From Thalassotalea sp. ND16A (GTDB lineage: Bacteria > Pseudomonadota > Gammaproteobacteria > Enterobacterales > Alteromonadaceae): 64,000 bases of DNA. The position numbers and the translations under genes were made by a program. This document shows, in pieces, positions 47,152 to 55,975 of the stretch. The notes beneath the pieces were generated by a model that was not told where the DNA came from, did no database searches, and saw only the letters and a list, made by a program, of their open reading frames with translations. Location of the stretch: positions 1-64,000 of the forward strand of contig NZ_JQDZ01000031.1 in the NCBI RefSeq assembly GCF_000764205.1, given 5' to 3'. The first letter of the stretch is position 1. Each line of letters starts with the position of its first letter.

Positions 47152-50100
47152 CTAGATCCCGGTCACGGGGATCACATCCCCCGGGGTCAGCCCCCTGCCG
47201 CGACAGCGAAAGTCGCCGTTGGCTTCCGTAATACAACGCAGATCCGTCGCGCTGGCCTGATTGCCCGCTCCGACATTGCCCTTGATGTCAATGCGTCCGC
47301 GCTCATCGACCGTACCGGTGTTCGCTACTGGCTCTGGCTCTGGCTCTGATTCTGGCTCTGGCTCTGGCGCCGATGCTGTTACTGTGTACGTATCACCTGG
47401 GGTCAATCCCCTGCCGCGACAACGAAATTCGCCATCGGAGTCTGTACGGCACTGCAGGCCAGGCGAGCTGGCCTGATTACCGGCGCCAATCTCGCCCATG
47501 ATCCGGATGCGTCCGCTCTCGTCGACCGTGCCGGTAAAGGTCAGTTCCAGTATGACCCCATCAGGAGCCCCAGGACAGGCAGTCGTCGCGCCCGGTGGAC
47601 AGAGCAACTCGCTTGCTTCGTGATCCTGAAGAAAGTTCTCAGCTGCCTCAACGTCGCCGACCTGCGTTGCCCGCACCGCACTGGCGGTCGGCAGCTCGTA
47701 GCTCTCGGTATAGGTAACGCCATTCCATTGCGGCTCTGGTGTCAGGAAGGCTTTCAGCTGGCCCGGGTTCTCGATGTCCCAGCGCATCAGCATCGCGTGA
47801 TCTTCGTGCTGGGTATTGTGGCAATGCTCCATAAAGGTACCGGCAAACTCCCGAAAACGGATAGCCAGAGTGACCTCATCGCCGCTGTCATCCATGGGAC
47901 CGATACGGTAAACATCCTTGCGCGCCCACTTATCCCACTCGGGAGGCGCCTTACCATCACGGGTCAGGATCCGCCCTTCCTCGAAATGAATGTGGACATT
48001 GTGGCTCCAGCCGCCACCACCGTTTTGCAGATGCCAGATCTCAAAATCCCCGAGCTTGGGCGCCGCCGTCAGCCGGCGCGCATCCATCGGCAAGGTAATG
48101 TCACTGCCATCGGTTGCAATGCCCCAGGGTTTATCGGCATGTTCGGGCAATTGTTTGAACTCGGTATGGTTAACCCCTTCGCCGTTGACCTCAAACGGAA
48201 AGTTAGTGCCGGCCTGACTCGGTGCCGGGCTGTCGGTGAAACTGGCCTGAGTGATGGTCACCGGCTCCAGGTCGGTGGCCGCGCCTCTGCCGAAAACAAA
48301 GGTCCGGTGATGCGCACTCGCCAGCTCCTGCTCGCTGATCTCAGGCAGTGGGATCATCTTCTTTTTACCCGGCACATAGTCGGCGGGGTTCATACTCAAG
48401 TCGGTGCCGCTATAGGGTTTGACCCGAAACTCCAGCAACTTACCAACAATGGTGTCACAATCGTCATAATCGCCCGCCAGTATCTCGGCCAGAGACACCA
48501 CGGCCTCCGGTTTCTTGCCATTTTCATGTTCCAGCAGGTTGACCAGATAAAGTCTGGGCTCTGCGCCAAACTGGCTGATATTGCCGGCAACGTCCGGGGT
48601 AAACTGACTGAAATCAACGATAATGTCATAGCGCTCGGCGATCGACTGGGTTGGCAGAATGCCAAAGTGATCCAACGTCTTACCGTCGGCATCGAGATCT
48701 AAGCTGCCGTCGAACGGTATCGCATGCTCCATGATATTGCCGTCGTTGGCGATCATATGAAACCCCACCCGATCATAAGAGACATTCTCGGTCTCACCGG
48801 CAAACTCGCCGTTGCCATCGGTTCGCTCAACCACCAGCGCGAGGCGCAGAAAGCGCGATACATGGGCATTGAGGACGCGGAAGCGATAACTGCGGGCACG
48901 GACATTTAGGTAGGGATCGTAGAGCCAGTTAACTGTCATTCGGTCCCCGAGGAAACCGTCATCCTCGAAGGTGGCGAACCAGAGCTGGCCGCGGGTATCG
49001 CTCACCGCCGTTCCGGTATAGGCGGCGGTGTCCTGGCCCCAGGCCTTACCGGCTATTTCCAGATTGACATCATAGTCGCGGTTGCCCCAGCTGTGCGGCC
49101 CCATGGCACAGCCGCTGGGGAATCTCAGGTTTACGCCGTCATCCACACACTCGTTGCCGCGGTCAAGCGCACTATAGTAGTTCATCATGGCCGCGTTGCC
49201 CTTGTAGACATTCTGCGCGGTGTAGTCGAGCATATGATCATGAAACCAGTGGGTACTCATGGTTTCGCGCCAGTCACCGGGTATGTTAATGCGGCCCTCG
49301 GCCGGACAGGTCACCGTTGTCTTGGTGAATGAAGTAGGCGGGGTCGCGCCGGGTTTACTGATCACCATGGTTTCTCCGGGAATACAGGGGCTCGAGGCCC
49401 GTTTATCGGTGGCATCGGTATTGATCGAATCCTGTCCGGCCAAGATCACCGGCCAATGGTAATCGTAAAACTGACCGGGAAGAAAGAAGGCATTGGCATA
49501 ACCGTCACTCTCGGCCGGTGTGTGACCATTGTGCTCGTGGGTGGTAATGAAGTGATTGCCAAAGCCGCGGTTGGCCTCGAACTTGATCGGCAGCGCGTTG
49601 TAATTTCGAAACAGTATGGGTTCACCATAGCGTGCCATCAGCAGTTTCGGCGGCAGCGTGCCGTCGAAGGTCCAGAGCGACTGGGGATCCTGCAGCGGCA
49701 TATTGGGATGAAACCTGATGGGGATGCCAGCGGTAGTGCCCTCAAATCCCGGCTGGCCCACGGTATTATGATAGAGTCCGTCATCGCTGGTGCCCGATTC
49801 TCCGTCGGGTCCCTTGCCGAACTCGCCGTAGCTGTATTGATGCTTCTGATACTGGTCGCGAGCGCCAAGGCTATACCGTGCGCCGGCTATCGCCGTCTCG
49901 ACATAGACCTGTGGAAAAAATTCCTGCCAGCGCTGATGGCCGTATTGCGGTCCCGGTGGTCTGCCATCGCCGTAGCTGGTCAACGCCCCCGGCGTCAGCG
50001 GTAACAGTGACCCGGTGTGCATGCTCTCAATAGCTGTCTGCCATGGGTTGAGGACGTTATTATTGCGCTGCTCGCTGGGAAAGGGATGAATACGCTGGTT

Positions 50101-50595
50101 TAAAAAATTGTCCAGCGCCGCGCCGCCTACCGTGCTGTAGGCGTTGACTGGCGAGGGCAGCGTTAGCGGACAGTCGCCGGTGGGACACGGCTCTTCAATT
50201 TTCCTGGAGCCGAACTCTTCAAACCGTAGCATCTGCTGGCTGAAGGATTGGGCATCAAAGAGCGGGCTGGGGGCAGCGTCGGTCGGCACATCGCATAACG
50301 CTCCCCTGAAACCGCCGCGTTCCCCGGCGCTAAGCACTGAATTGGTTGCATCCACCGGGCTGTTGCCGACGGACTGAATGACGATTTCATCTTCGCCCAG
50401 GGCCTGACCCGGGTGTATCGCCAGCAAAACCCAGAAAGCCAGAAAAATGCCATGGCCTATGCGGCTTCGCCCACTGAGTGTTGCCGACTGCATCTCGCAT
50501 CTATATAGCTTACACTGAAGTCCCGGCCACTGATGCATCTTAAGCCGGAGCATTATTCGGACTGCTATTCCCTTAAGAGTGGAGATTGAATTCAT
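47152..50595 (-). CDS. Large multicopper oxidase with tandem C-x9-CRGRG modules, copy 2
   Basis: Close paralogue of the oxidase at 40298-43735: 1147 residues with the same domain order and all copper motifs, HEHNGH, THWFHDHMLDYTAQNVYKG, NVHIHFEEGR and HCHNTQHEDHAM (again near residue 924). Its two C-terminal modules read GEFRCRGRGLTPGD and GDFRCRGRGLTPGD, joined by a longer Pro-Glu-Ser linker. The N-terminal 60 residues and signal peptide have diverged most from copy 1, the catalytic body least. ATG 50595 is chosen because GAGGAGTG precedes it and the protein then aligns with copy 1; an in-frame start 13 codons earlier does not align. Confidence 0.9.
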   Translation of the reverse strand: MNSISTLKGIAVRIMLRLKMHQWPGLQCKLYRCEMQSATLSGRSRIGHGIFLAFWVLLAIHPGQALGEDEIVIQSVGNSPVDATNSVLSAGERGGFRGALCDVPTDAAPSPLFDAQSFSQQMLRFEEFGSRKIEEPCPTGDCPLTLPSPVNAYSTVGGAALDNFLNQRIHPFPSEQRNNNVLNPWQTAIESMHTGSLLPLTPGALTSYGDGRPPGPQYGHQRWQEFFPQVYVETAIAGARYSLGARDQYQKHQYSYGEFGKGPDGESGTSDDGLYHNTVGQPGFEGTTAGIPIRFHPNMPLQDPQSLWTFDGTLPPKLLMARYGEPILFRNYNALPIKFEANRGFGNHFITTHEHNGHTPAESDGYANAFFLPGQFYDYHWPVILAGQDSINTDATDKRASSPCIPGETMVISKPGATPPTSFTKTTVTCPAEGRINIPGDWRETMSTHWFHDHMLDYTAQNVYKGNAAMMNYYSALDRGNECVDDGVNLRFPSGCAMGPHSWGNRDYDVNLEIAGKAWGQDTAAYTGTAVSDTRGQLWFATFEDDGFLGDRMTVNWLYDPYLNVRARSYRFRVLNAHVSRFLRLALVVERTDGNGEFAGETENVSYDRVGFHMIANDGNIMEHAIPFDGSLDLDADGKTLDHFGILPTQSIAERYDIIVDFSQFTPDVAGNISQFGAEPRLYLVNLLEHENGKKPEAVVSLAEILAGDYDDCDTIVGKLLEFRVKPYSGTDLSMNPADYVPGKKKMIPLPEISEQELASAHHRTFVFGRGAATDLEPVTITQASFTDSPAPSQAGTNFPFEVNGEGVNHTEFKQLPEHADKPWGIATDGSDITLPMDARRLTAAPKLGDFEIWHLQNGGGGWSHNVHIHFEEGRILTRDGKAPPEWDKWARKDVYRIGPMDDSGDEVTLAIRFREFAGTFMEHCHNTQHEDHAMLMRWDIENPGQLKAFLTPEPQWNGVTYTESYELPTASAVRATQVGDVEAAENFLQDHEASELLCPPGATTACPGAPDGVILELTFTGTVDESGRIRIMGEIGAGNQASSPGLQCRTDSDGEFRCRGRGLTPGDTYTVTASAPEPEPESEPEPEPVANTGTVDERGRIDIKGNVGAGNQASATDLRCITEANGDFRCRGRGLTPGDVIPVTGI

Positions 50596-51148
50596 AAGTT
50601 CACTCCTCAATTCATCTTGAGCTGTCAACCCCATAGTCTAGACCATACGAGCGATTTTTCTACTCCAACGAGCTATCGAACGGCGCATTTTTACGACGCT
50701 ACAACCTTGCTTGCTTTGATCCAATTCGAAATTGCAAACACTAGCAAGCATAAATCACGCCATTAGAATAATGATCTGCATTTTCAGTCAACTATATGCA
50801 ACAGAGCGAGGATCAATGCTCGGTTAAAGATAATCAGTGAGCGATGATGTGGCCGTATCCGCTCTGCAGAAAAAAATTAATATGTCAAAATAAGATAAAA
50901 TAAATTGCTCTAACTGCCTATATTAAAGAGCGATAGTGCAGGTTGCGGGCGAGGCATCACGATATTCTGTCGACGGCAGAAGACCCGGCGATGTTTGCTG
51001 ATAAACAGCTTCAGATATCAACAGATATCGAAAAATTCCTGACGGCATTTTTCTGCCGGTTTTAATGCTACAATGGCTCAACAGTCCCCACTTTATTATC
51101 GATTTCGATTTGTCTGCCAATAAGCAGATAATCAGTTAACTTGGTATA
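50596..51148. other. Upstream region of MCO copy 2 and right edge of the island
   Basis: 553 bases without a supported gene; a 65-codon minus-strand frame at 50923-51120 has no family character. It holds the conserved block at 50748-50796. Composition falls back to AT-rich from about 50870, so the island probably ends between there and fdhD. No att-like direct repeat with the left edge was spotted by eye. Confidence 0.45.
50748..50796 (-). promoter_or_regulatory. Conserved promoter block of MCO operon 2
   Basis: Counterpart of 43887-43935 (41 of 49 bases equal, equal distance to the start codon). On the minus strand it contains TTGACTGAAAATGCAG followed by CATTATTCT, so TTGACT may be a -35 element with TATTCT as -10 at short spacing. 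Confidence 0.55.
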
Positions 51149-51916
51149 ATGGCAACAACGCTTGAGATTATGGAAAAACATTTAGCCGATCTATCGAATA
51201 CCAAGCTGCTGGTAAAAGAGTACGCAGTGGCGATCACCATCAATAATATTGACTATGCGGTGATGATGTTAAGCCCGAACGACCTTGAAGATTTTGCCTT
51301 TGGTTTTTTGTTCAGCGAACGAGTGATTGTCAATAGTTATGATATTCACGACATCGACATCCGCATCAATGCTGCAGAGCTCACTGCCATCGTAAACGTG
51401 CAAATTGCCAATCGATGTTTATCAAAATTGCAAGCGGCGGGTAGACAAACTCAAGGCAATAGCGGCTGTGGTATCTGTGGCGTCATTTCACTGGCACAGG
51501 CAATGCCAAAGCTGACGCCGTTAATCCGCAGCAAAGCTCCAGACTCAGCCAGTGTATTGGCATTAAAACAACAATTATCAGCCTGGCAAACACAAGGCCA
51601 AAGTTCTGGCGCTATGCACGCCGCATTTTTATTGCAGAATAATAAAATAATCGCCTGTCGAGAAGATATTGGCCGACACAATGCCTTAGATAAGCTAATC
51701 GGTTGCAAACTACAAATGAATACACAGCCAACGGGTGAATTGGCGTTCTTAGTCACCAGCCGTTGCTCCGTTGAATTAGTCCACAAAGCGATAATTGCCA
51801 ACGTAGGTACGCTGATCAGTTTAGCTTCGGCCAGCCAGCTGGCAGTAAACCGAGCACGACAAGCCAACCTAAACTTGATCCATATCCCCAAACATGACCA
51901 ACCCATTTATTATTAA
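51149..51916 (+). CDS. fdhD: Formate dehydrogenase accessory sulfurtransferase FdhD
   Basis: Transfers sulfur from IscS to the molybdenum cofactor of formate dehydrogenases. The 255 residues show the family blocks VKEYAVAITINNIDYAVMMLSPNDLEDFAFGFLFSE (in two parts near 22-57), the active-site pair SGCGICG (near 105) and GAMHAAFLL...CREDIGRHNALDKLIG (near 155-185), then VTSRCSVELVHKAI. The N-terminus is a little short for the family. The ATG at 51149 lacks a clear ribosome-binding site; ATG 51170 is an alternative. No formate dehydrogenase genes are in the window. Confidence 0.9.
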   Translation: MATTLEIMEKHLADLSNTKLLVKEYAVAITINNIDYAVMMLSPNDLEDFAFGFLFSERVIVNSYDIHDIDIRINAAELTAIVNVQIANRCLSKLQAAGRQTQGNSGCGICGVISLAQAMPKLTPLIRSKAPDSASVLALKQQLSAWQTQGQSSGAMHAAFLLQNNKIIACREDIGRHNALDKLIGCKLQMNTQPTGELAFLVTSRCSVELVHKAIIANVGTLISLASASQLAVNRARQANLNLIHIPKHDQPIYY

Positions 51917-52001
51917 ACCAGACGCCAATATTATTTAATGTAATTGCCAGAATTTAGCTCTATAATTGCGGCAATATTTTACCAACCTAAGAGTAGCACT
52001 A

Positions 52002-52712
52002 ATGAAAGCAGGTATTATCGGCGCAATGGAGCCGGAAGTGGCAATTTTAAAGGCAAAACTGCAAAACTTCGCTGAACAACAACATGCCGGTTACACGTTT
52101 TTTACCGGTCAAATAGAAGGCACAGACGTGGTCTTAGTGCAGTCTGGTATCGGTAAAGTTGCCTCAGCGTTGGCAACAGCGCTAATGATTGAAAAGTATG
52201 GCCCAGATTACATCGTCAATACCGGCTCTGCGGGTGGCTTTGAACAATCGTTAAAAGTGGGTGATATCGTGATCAGCGCAGAAGTTCGTCATCACGACGT
52301 AGATGTTACCGCGTTCGGCTACGAAATTGGTCAGCTACCGGGCATGCCGGCAGCATTTCTGCCACACCCAACCTTAGTTACCGCAGCACAATCAGGCATC
52401 GATAAATTAGCGGCTATTAAAACCTTAACCGGGTTAATTACCACCGGCGATACCTTCATGACCAAAGATGACGATATTGCCAAAGCACGAGCAAATTTCC
52501 CCACCATGGCCGCCGTTGAAATGGAAGGTGCGGCAATTGCCCAAACTTGTCACCAGTTTAAGTTGCCGTTTGTGGTAATTCGCTCAATGAGTGATATTGC
52601 CGGTAAAGAATCACCAACCTCATTTGAAGCCTATTTAGAAACCGCGTCAGTGAATTCTTCTAAGCTGGTGATCAATATGTTAAATGATTTAAAAGGTAAA
52701 TCATTAAGTTAA
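52002..52712 (+). CDS. mtnN: 5'-methylthioadenosine/S-adenosylhomocysteine nucleosidase
   Basis: Cleaves the glycosidic bond of methylthioadenosine and S-adenosylhomocysteine, recycling SAM by-products in the cytoplasm. 236 residues starting MKAGIIGAMEPEVAIL, with catalytic Glu in the GAMEPE block, VLVQSGIGKVASALAT (near 60), NTGSAGGF (near 77), the specificity block AAVEMEGAAIAQ (near 172) and SDIAG with catalytic Asp (near 198). The start at 52002 fits the family N-terminus; a longer in-frame start at 51966 does not. Confidence 0.94.
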   Translation: MKAGIIGAMEPEVAILKAKLQNFAEQQHAGYTFFTGQIEGTDVVLVQSGIGKVASALATALMIEKYGPDYIVNTGSAGGFEQSLKVGDIVISAEVRHHDVDVTAFGYEIGQLPGMPAAFLPHPTLVTAAQSGIDKLAAIKTLTGLITTGDTFMTKDDDIAKARANFPTMAAVEMEGAAIAQTCHQFKLPFVVIRSMSDIAGKESPTSFEAYLETASVNSSKLVINMLNDLKGKSLS

Positions 52713-52775
52713 CTTTCGTTTTGGTAATAGTTTAGGCTATATTGAGCATATATCAGTTTATAATCAGGAGCTTCA

Positions 52776-53180
52776 ATGTTTCAAAAATGTCTAGCTTTAC
52801 TATTTATGGCGTGGTTATCGGCTTGTGCTAATCAGCCAGATATTGCCGCATTACCTGCTGAAGTCGAGCAGCAGCAGTTACTGAGCATGCAGCAAACTAA
52901 TGAACAATGGTTATTACTCGATGTACGCAGTGATGAGGAATATCAAGCCGGCTATATCGAGGGTGCGGTCAATATTTCCCATCTTCAGCTGGGCGATAAA
53001 ATGTCATCGATTGCGCAATACAAAGATAAAAACATCATAGTTTACTGCCGCTCAGGACGTCGGGCGGGGATCGCTATTAAGCTATTGCAAGACAGTGGTT
53101 TTCACAAAGTAAGTCACCTATCTGGTGATATGAATGGTTGGCAAGCAGCCAATTTGCCGACAGTGAGCAACAAGCAGTAA
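52776..53180 (+). CDS. Rhodanese-domain lipoprotein
   Basis: 134 residues with a lipoprotein signal (LALLFMAWLSACAN, lipobox LSAC, Cys17) and a single rhodanese domain: LLLDVRSDEEYQAGYIEGAVNIS (near 47-69) and the active-site loop VYCRSGRRAGIA with catalytic Cys (near 90). Such PspE-like periplasmic rhodaneses move sulfane sulfur in the envelope. Ribosome-binding site AGGAGC stands before ATG 52776. It stands 60 bases behind mtnN on the same strand and may be cotranscribed. Confidence 0.87.
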   Translation: MFQKCLALLFMAWLSACANQPDIAALPAEVEQQQLLSMQQTNEQWLLLDVRSDEEYQAGYIEGAVNISHLQLGDKMSSIAQYKDKNIIVYCRSGRRAGIAIKLLQDSGFHKVSHLSGDMNGWQAANLPTVSNKQ

Positions 53181-53193
53181 CAGAGTTTAAGCC

Positions 53194-53559
53194 ATGGTAC
53201 CTAGTGACAACCCAATAAGTACGTTTATTTATTTTGCCGATATTTTTGGGGTCATAGTCTTTGCTTTGTCCGGAGCATTATTGGCCGGACGCTATTGTTT
53301 AGACCCATTTGGGGTGATGGTTCTAGCCGCCGTTACTGCTGTCGGTGGTGGGACAATCAGAGACATCATTTTAGGTGCTCCAGTGTTTTGGCCGGTGCAA
53401 ACCGAGTATGTAGTGGCGATATTTTTTACCTCCTTGCTCACCATTTTATTAATCCGTGAACCGAAACTGGTACCGAAACGTTTTATGCATAATGAACGCC
53501 CCAACCATCGTTGTAACCGTCAAATTTTCTCGCTAACTGTTCAAAGGTTTCTTCCATAG
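53194..53559 (+). pseudogene. Truncated TRIC-type (UPF0126) channel gene
   Basis: The first 95 residues match the N-terminal half of the YicG/YadS family of TRIC-type membrane channels: FADIFGVIVFALSGALLAGR, then DPFGVMVLAAVTAVGGGTIRDIILG and PVFW, and three membrane helices up to LLTILLIREPKLVPKRF. Family members have about 205 residues with two such repeats. Here the second repeat is missing: after residue 97 the frame runs 24 codons through the 3' end of the convergent rraB gene (NERPNHRCNRQ...) and stops. So the gene lost its second half, probably by a deletion whose edge abuts rraB. A half-size functional product cannot be excluded. Confidence 0.75.
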
Positions 53560-53809
53560 CAATGATATTGTCATAGCTTGGGATCATTTCAATTTGACAG
53601 TCTACATCCCAAACGTTTGGCGTTTGATCCGGGTGGACATTCACTTTAACGTCCATCTCGCTATCGGTTAAATGTTGAGCCAGGGCATTGGCATTTTCTT
53701 GCTGCTCAAATAACTGAAAAAATTCAACAATAATCGGTTGTGACAAGTCGATACCTGCCGCTTGCATTTCAGCTAAAACCGAACCGTTTTCATCATTTGG
53801 AAGTGTCAT
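53483..53809 (-). CDS. rraB: Ribonuclease E inhibitor RraB
   Basis: 108-residue RraB-family regulator (DUF1260) that binds and inhibits RNase E. Seen are the acidic start MTLPNDENGSVLAEMQ, a WDVDCQIEMIPSYDNIIAMEETFEQLA block (in parts near 68-93) and KFDGYNDGWGV at the end. Length is near that of the family core. Its last 77 bases overlap the truncated channel frame on the other strand, which probably joined it by deletion. Confidence 0.82.
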   Translation of the reverse strand: MTLPNDENGSVLAEMQAAGIDLSQPIIVEFFQLFEQQENANALAQHLTDSEMDVKVNVHPDQTPNVWDVDCQIEMIPSYDNIIAMEETFEQLARKFDGYNDGWGVHYA

Positions 53810-53969
53810 TAAATTGCCTGTAATTTTTTTCTTTCATTATGGCGGAATTATAGCAATTTGATTATCTATGTGCTCTACTTTTTCATCAGCAAAAATGGAT
53901 AAATAGCATGCATAGCGAAAGTTTATCATCGATGATAATTCGAAGTTCACCCTCGAATTAAATATGTGA

Positions 53970-54521
53970 TCATTGTATCGGTGGAAATTGCGATAAAATT
54001 TCTTTTACCGCTTGCACTGTTTCCGCCTGATTTTCTTCGCTGGTATTTTTTTCTTTGATATTTACCTTGATGAAACCACGAAAAACGGAACGCTTTTTGT
54101 CACTGTCCAAGATGTCGATAACCAACATTGAACGACGAATTCCGGCATTTAAAGTCGCTTGTTCTTTTTGACTACAAGCCAAACAGGCCATCACCCCTTT
54201 ATTGTATGTTTGCAATTCACCTAAGCTGGTTCCCACCAGGAAGTAAGTGACGATAACGTCAGCCTGTTCGAAGTTTTTATATTCAAAATTCTGGCTGTCC
54301 ATTTGATTTTCAATCGCCAATTCTATTCGGTTGCGTTGAAAGTCACTCATTCTTTGCAACTCGGTAAACTTTGATTCGCGCGGAAAAATGCCATAACTCT
54401 TGACCTGAGTAAAATCAAATTTATTATTGTAGTCAGTGTCAATATTTGAAGTACAGGCTAAGAGCAACACCGCAGTGGCGATAGTGGCTAAATAAAGCAG
54501 GATATTGTTTTTAGTGATCAT
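53970..54521 (-). CDS. DUF4136 family lipoprotein
   Basis: 183 residues with a lipobox (LLLACTSN, Cys24) and the DUF4136 pattern: IDTDYNNKFDFTQVKSYGIF (near 28-47), RIELAIENQMDSQNFEY (near 68) and ADVIVTYFLVG (near 90). A CLACSQ pair near 115 is extra. Outer-membrane or periplasmic, function unknown for the family. It is monocistronic, separated from tyrS by a terminator. Confidence 0.78.
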   Translation of the reverse strand: MITKNNILLYLATIATAVLLLACTSNIDTDYNNKFDFTQVKSYGIFPRESKFTELQRMSDFQRNRIELAIENQMDSQNFEYKNFEQADVIVTYFLVGTSLGELQTYNKGVMACLACSQKEQATLNAGIRRSMLVIDILDSDKKRSVFRGFIKVNIKEKNTSEENQAETVQAVKEILSQFPPIQ

Positions 54522-54576
54522 GTATTAGATTTTGCAAGATTTCAATTATTTAACTTTAAGCCATAACGACATAAAA

Positions 54577-54614
54577 AAGCCAGTATTTATGTCGCTTGCT
54601 ATAAATACTGGCTT
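54577..54614 (-). terminator. Intrinsic terminator after tyrS
   Basis: AAGCCAGTATTTAT (54577-54590) and ATAAATACTGGCTT (54601-54614) are a perfect 14-bp stem with a 10-base loop. On the minus strand it is followed by a T-run, ending the tyrS transcript. Confidence 0.88.
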
Positions 54615-54648
54615 TAAAATTGTTATTTATTAAGGCTGAGCTAATTGC

Positions 54649-55848
54649 TTAAGTCAGAGTAACTTTGGCAAACTTGCGCTTGCCAACCTGATAAACCGCA
54701 ACCGTGCCGGATTGGCATTGTAATTTATTGTCGCTAACTTTTTCACCATCAATTTTAACCGCACCTTGTTTGATCATGCGCATCGCTTCGGAAGTACTGG
54801 CGACTAAGCCCGCATCTTTTAATAAATTAGCAATGGCAATTTCACCACCTTCAGTAGAAACCGCCTTCTCATCGATTTCATCTGGCATCGCACCTTTTTG
54901 GAAACGATTGATGAACTCTTGATGCGCGGCAGTTGCTGCATCGCTACTGTGGAAACGCTCAATAAGCTCTTTTGCCAATTCAATTTTAATATCACGAGGG
55001 TTAGCGCCTTCGCTAATTTTCGTTTTAAAGCCTTCAATTTCAGCAATCGGTTTAAAGCTTAGTAAATCGTAATAACGCCACATTAACACATCAGAAATAC
55101 TCATGATTTTACCAAACATATCGTTCGGACTGTCGGTAATGCCAATGTAGTTGCCTAATGATTTAGACATTTTTTGCACACCATCCAGGCCTTCAAGCAA
55201 TGGCATCATTAATACGGTTTGTGGACGTTGACCTTCGCCTTTTTGCAATTCTCGGCCCATCAGCAAGTTGAATTTTTGATCGGTGCCACCAAGCTCTACA
55301 TCCGACTCTAACGCGACCGAATCCCAACCTTGTACCAGTGGATACATAAACTCATGTATGGCAATAGACTGGCCTTCTTTAAAACGCTTTTTAAAGTCAT
55401 CACGCTCCATCATTCGTGCCACGGTTTGACGCGATGCAAGCTTTAACATGCCGGCAGAGCCTAATTTTTCCATCCAGGTTGAGTTAAATTCAACGCGAGT
55501 TTTGGCGGGGTCTAAAATTTTGAATACTTGTTCTTTATAAGTTTCGGCGTTGGCTAATACGTCGACTTCAGTTAACGGCTTGCGGGTAACATTTTTGCCG
55601 GTAGGGTCGCCGATCATGCCGGTGAAATCACCGATAAGGAAGATAACTTCGTGACCTAATTGCTGAAACTGACGCATCTTATTAATCAGTACCGTGTGAC
55701 CTAAATGCAGATCAGGGGCGGTTGGATCAAAACCTGCCTTAATTTTTAACGGTTTGCCAGTTTTTAACTTTGCTAACAATTCATCTTCAAGCAATATCTC
55801 TTCTGCGCCACGTTTAATTTCGGCAAACGCTTGCTCAATATCGGTCAT
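54649..55848 (-). CDS. tyrS: Tyrosyl-tRNA synthetase
   Basis: Charges tRNA-Tyr. 399 residues with the class I signatures [10 protein letters not shown] (HIGH-like, near residue 46) and QKMSKSLGN (KMSKS, near 228), the Tyr-binding GGTDQKFN (near 188) and a C-terminal S4 RNA-binding domain (about 340-399, [24 protein letters not shown]). This length and plan correspond to the TyrRS-Z group. The ATG at 55848 leads into [14 protein letters not shown]. It is divergent from the M23 peptidase gene, an arrangement common in gammaproteobacteria. Confidence 0.96.
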   Translation of the reverse strand: MTDIEQAFAEIKRGAEEILLEDELLAKLKTGKPLKIKAGFDPTAPDLHLGHTVLINKMRQFQQLGHEVIFLIGDFTGMIGDPTGKNVTRKPLTEVDVLANAETYKEQVFKILDPAKTRVEFNSTWMEKLGSAGMLKLASRQTVARMMERDDFKKRFKEGQSIAIHEFMYPLVQGWDSVALESDVELGGTDQKFNLLMGRELQKGEGQRPQTVLMMPLLEGLDGVQKMSKSLGNYIGITDSPNDMFGKIMSISDVLMWRYYDLLSFKPIAEIEGFKTKISEGANPRDIKIELAKELIERFHSSDAATAAHQEFINRFQKGAMPDEIDEKAVSTEGGEIAIANLLKDAGLVASTSEAMRMIKQGAVKIDGEKVSDNKLQCQSGTVAVYQVGKRKFAKVTLT

Positions 55849-55975
55849 TTTTTCGCCTTTAATTTTCGCTAATTCTCATAAATATCAGGGAATTCTACTG
55901 CAAATAGGCGGCTTGTGGGAACCCTAGGGTTGTGAGTTTTTTGGTTTTTTTGCTATAGTTGATCCTAGAAAACTA

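Noticed and set aside
50923-51120. 65-codon minus-strand frame near the right edge of the island
   Set aside because: No family character, no clear ribosome-binding site, composition like the surrounding noncoding DNA.
31600-51148. Prophage or integrative element as vehicle of the island
   Set aside because: No integrase, transposase, phage or conjugation gene, no tRNA at either edge and no direct repeat found by eye; only a miniature element inside.
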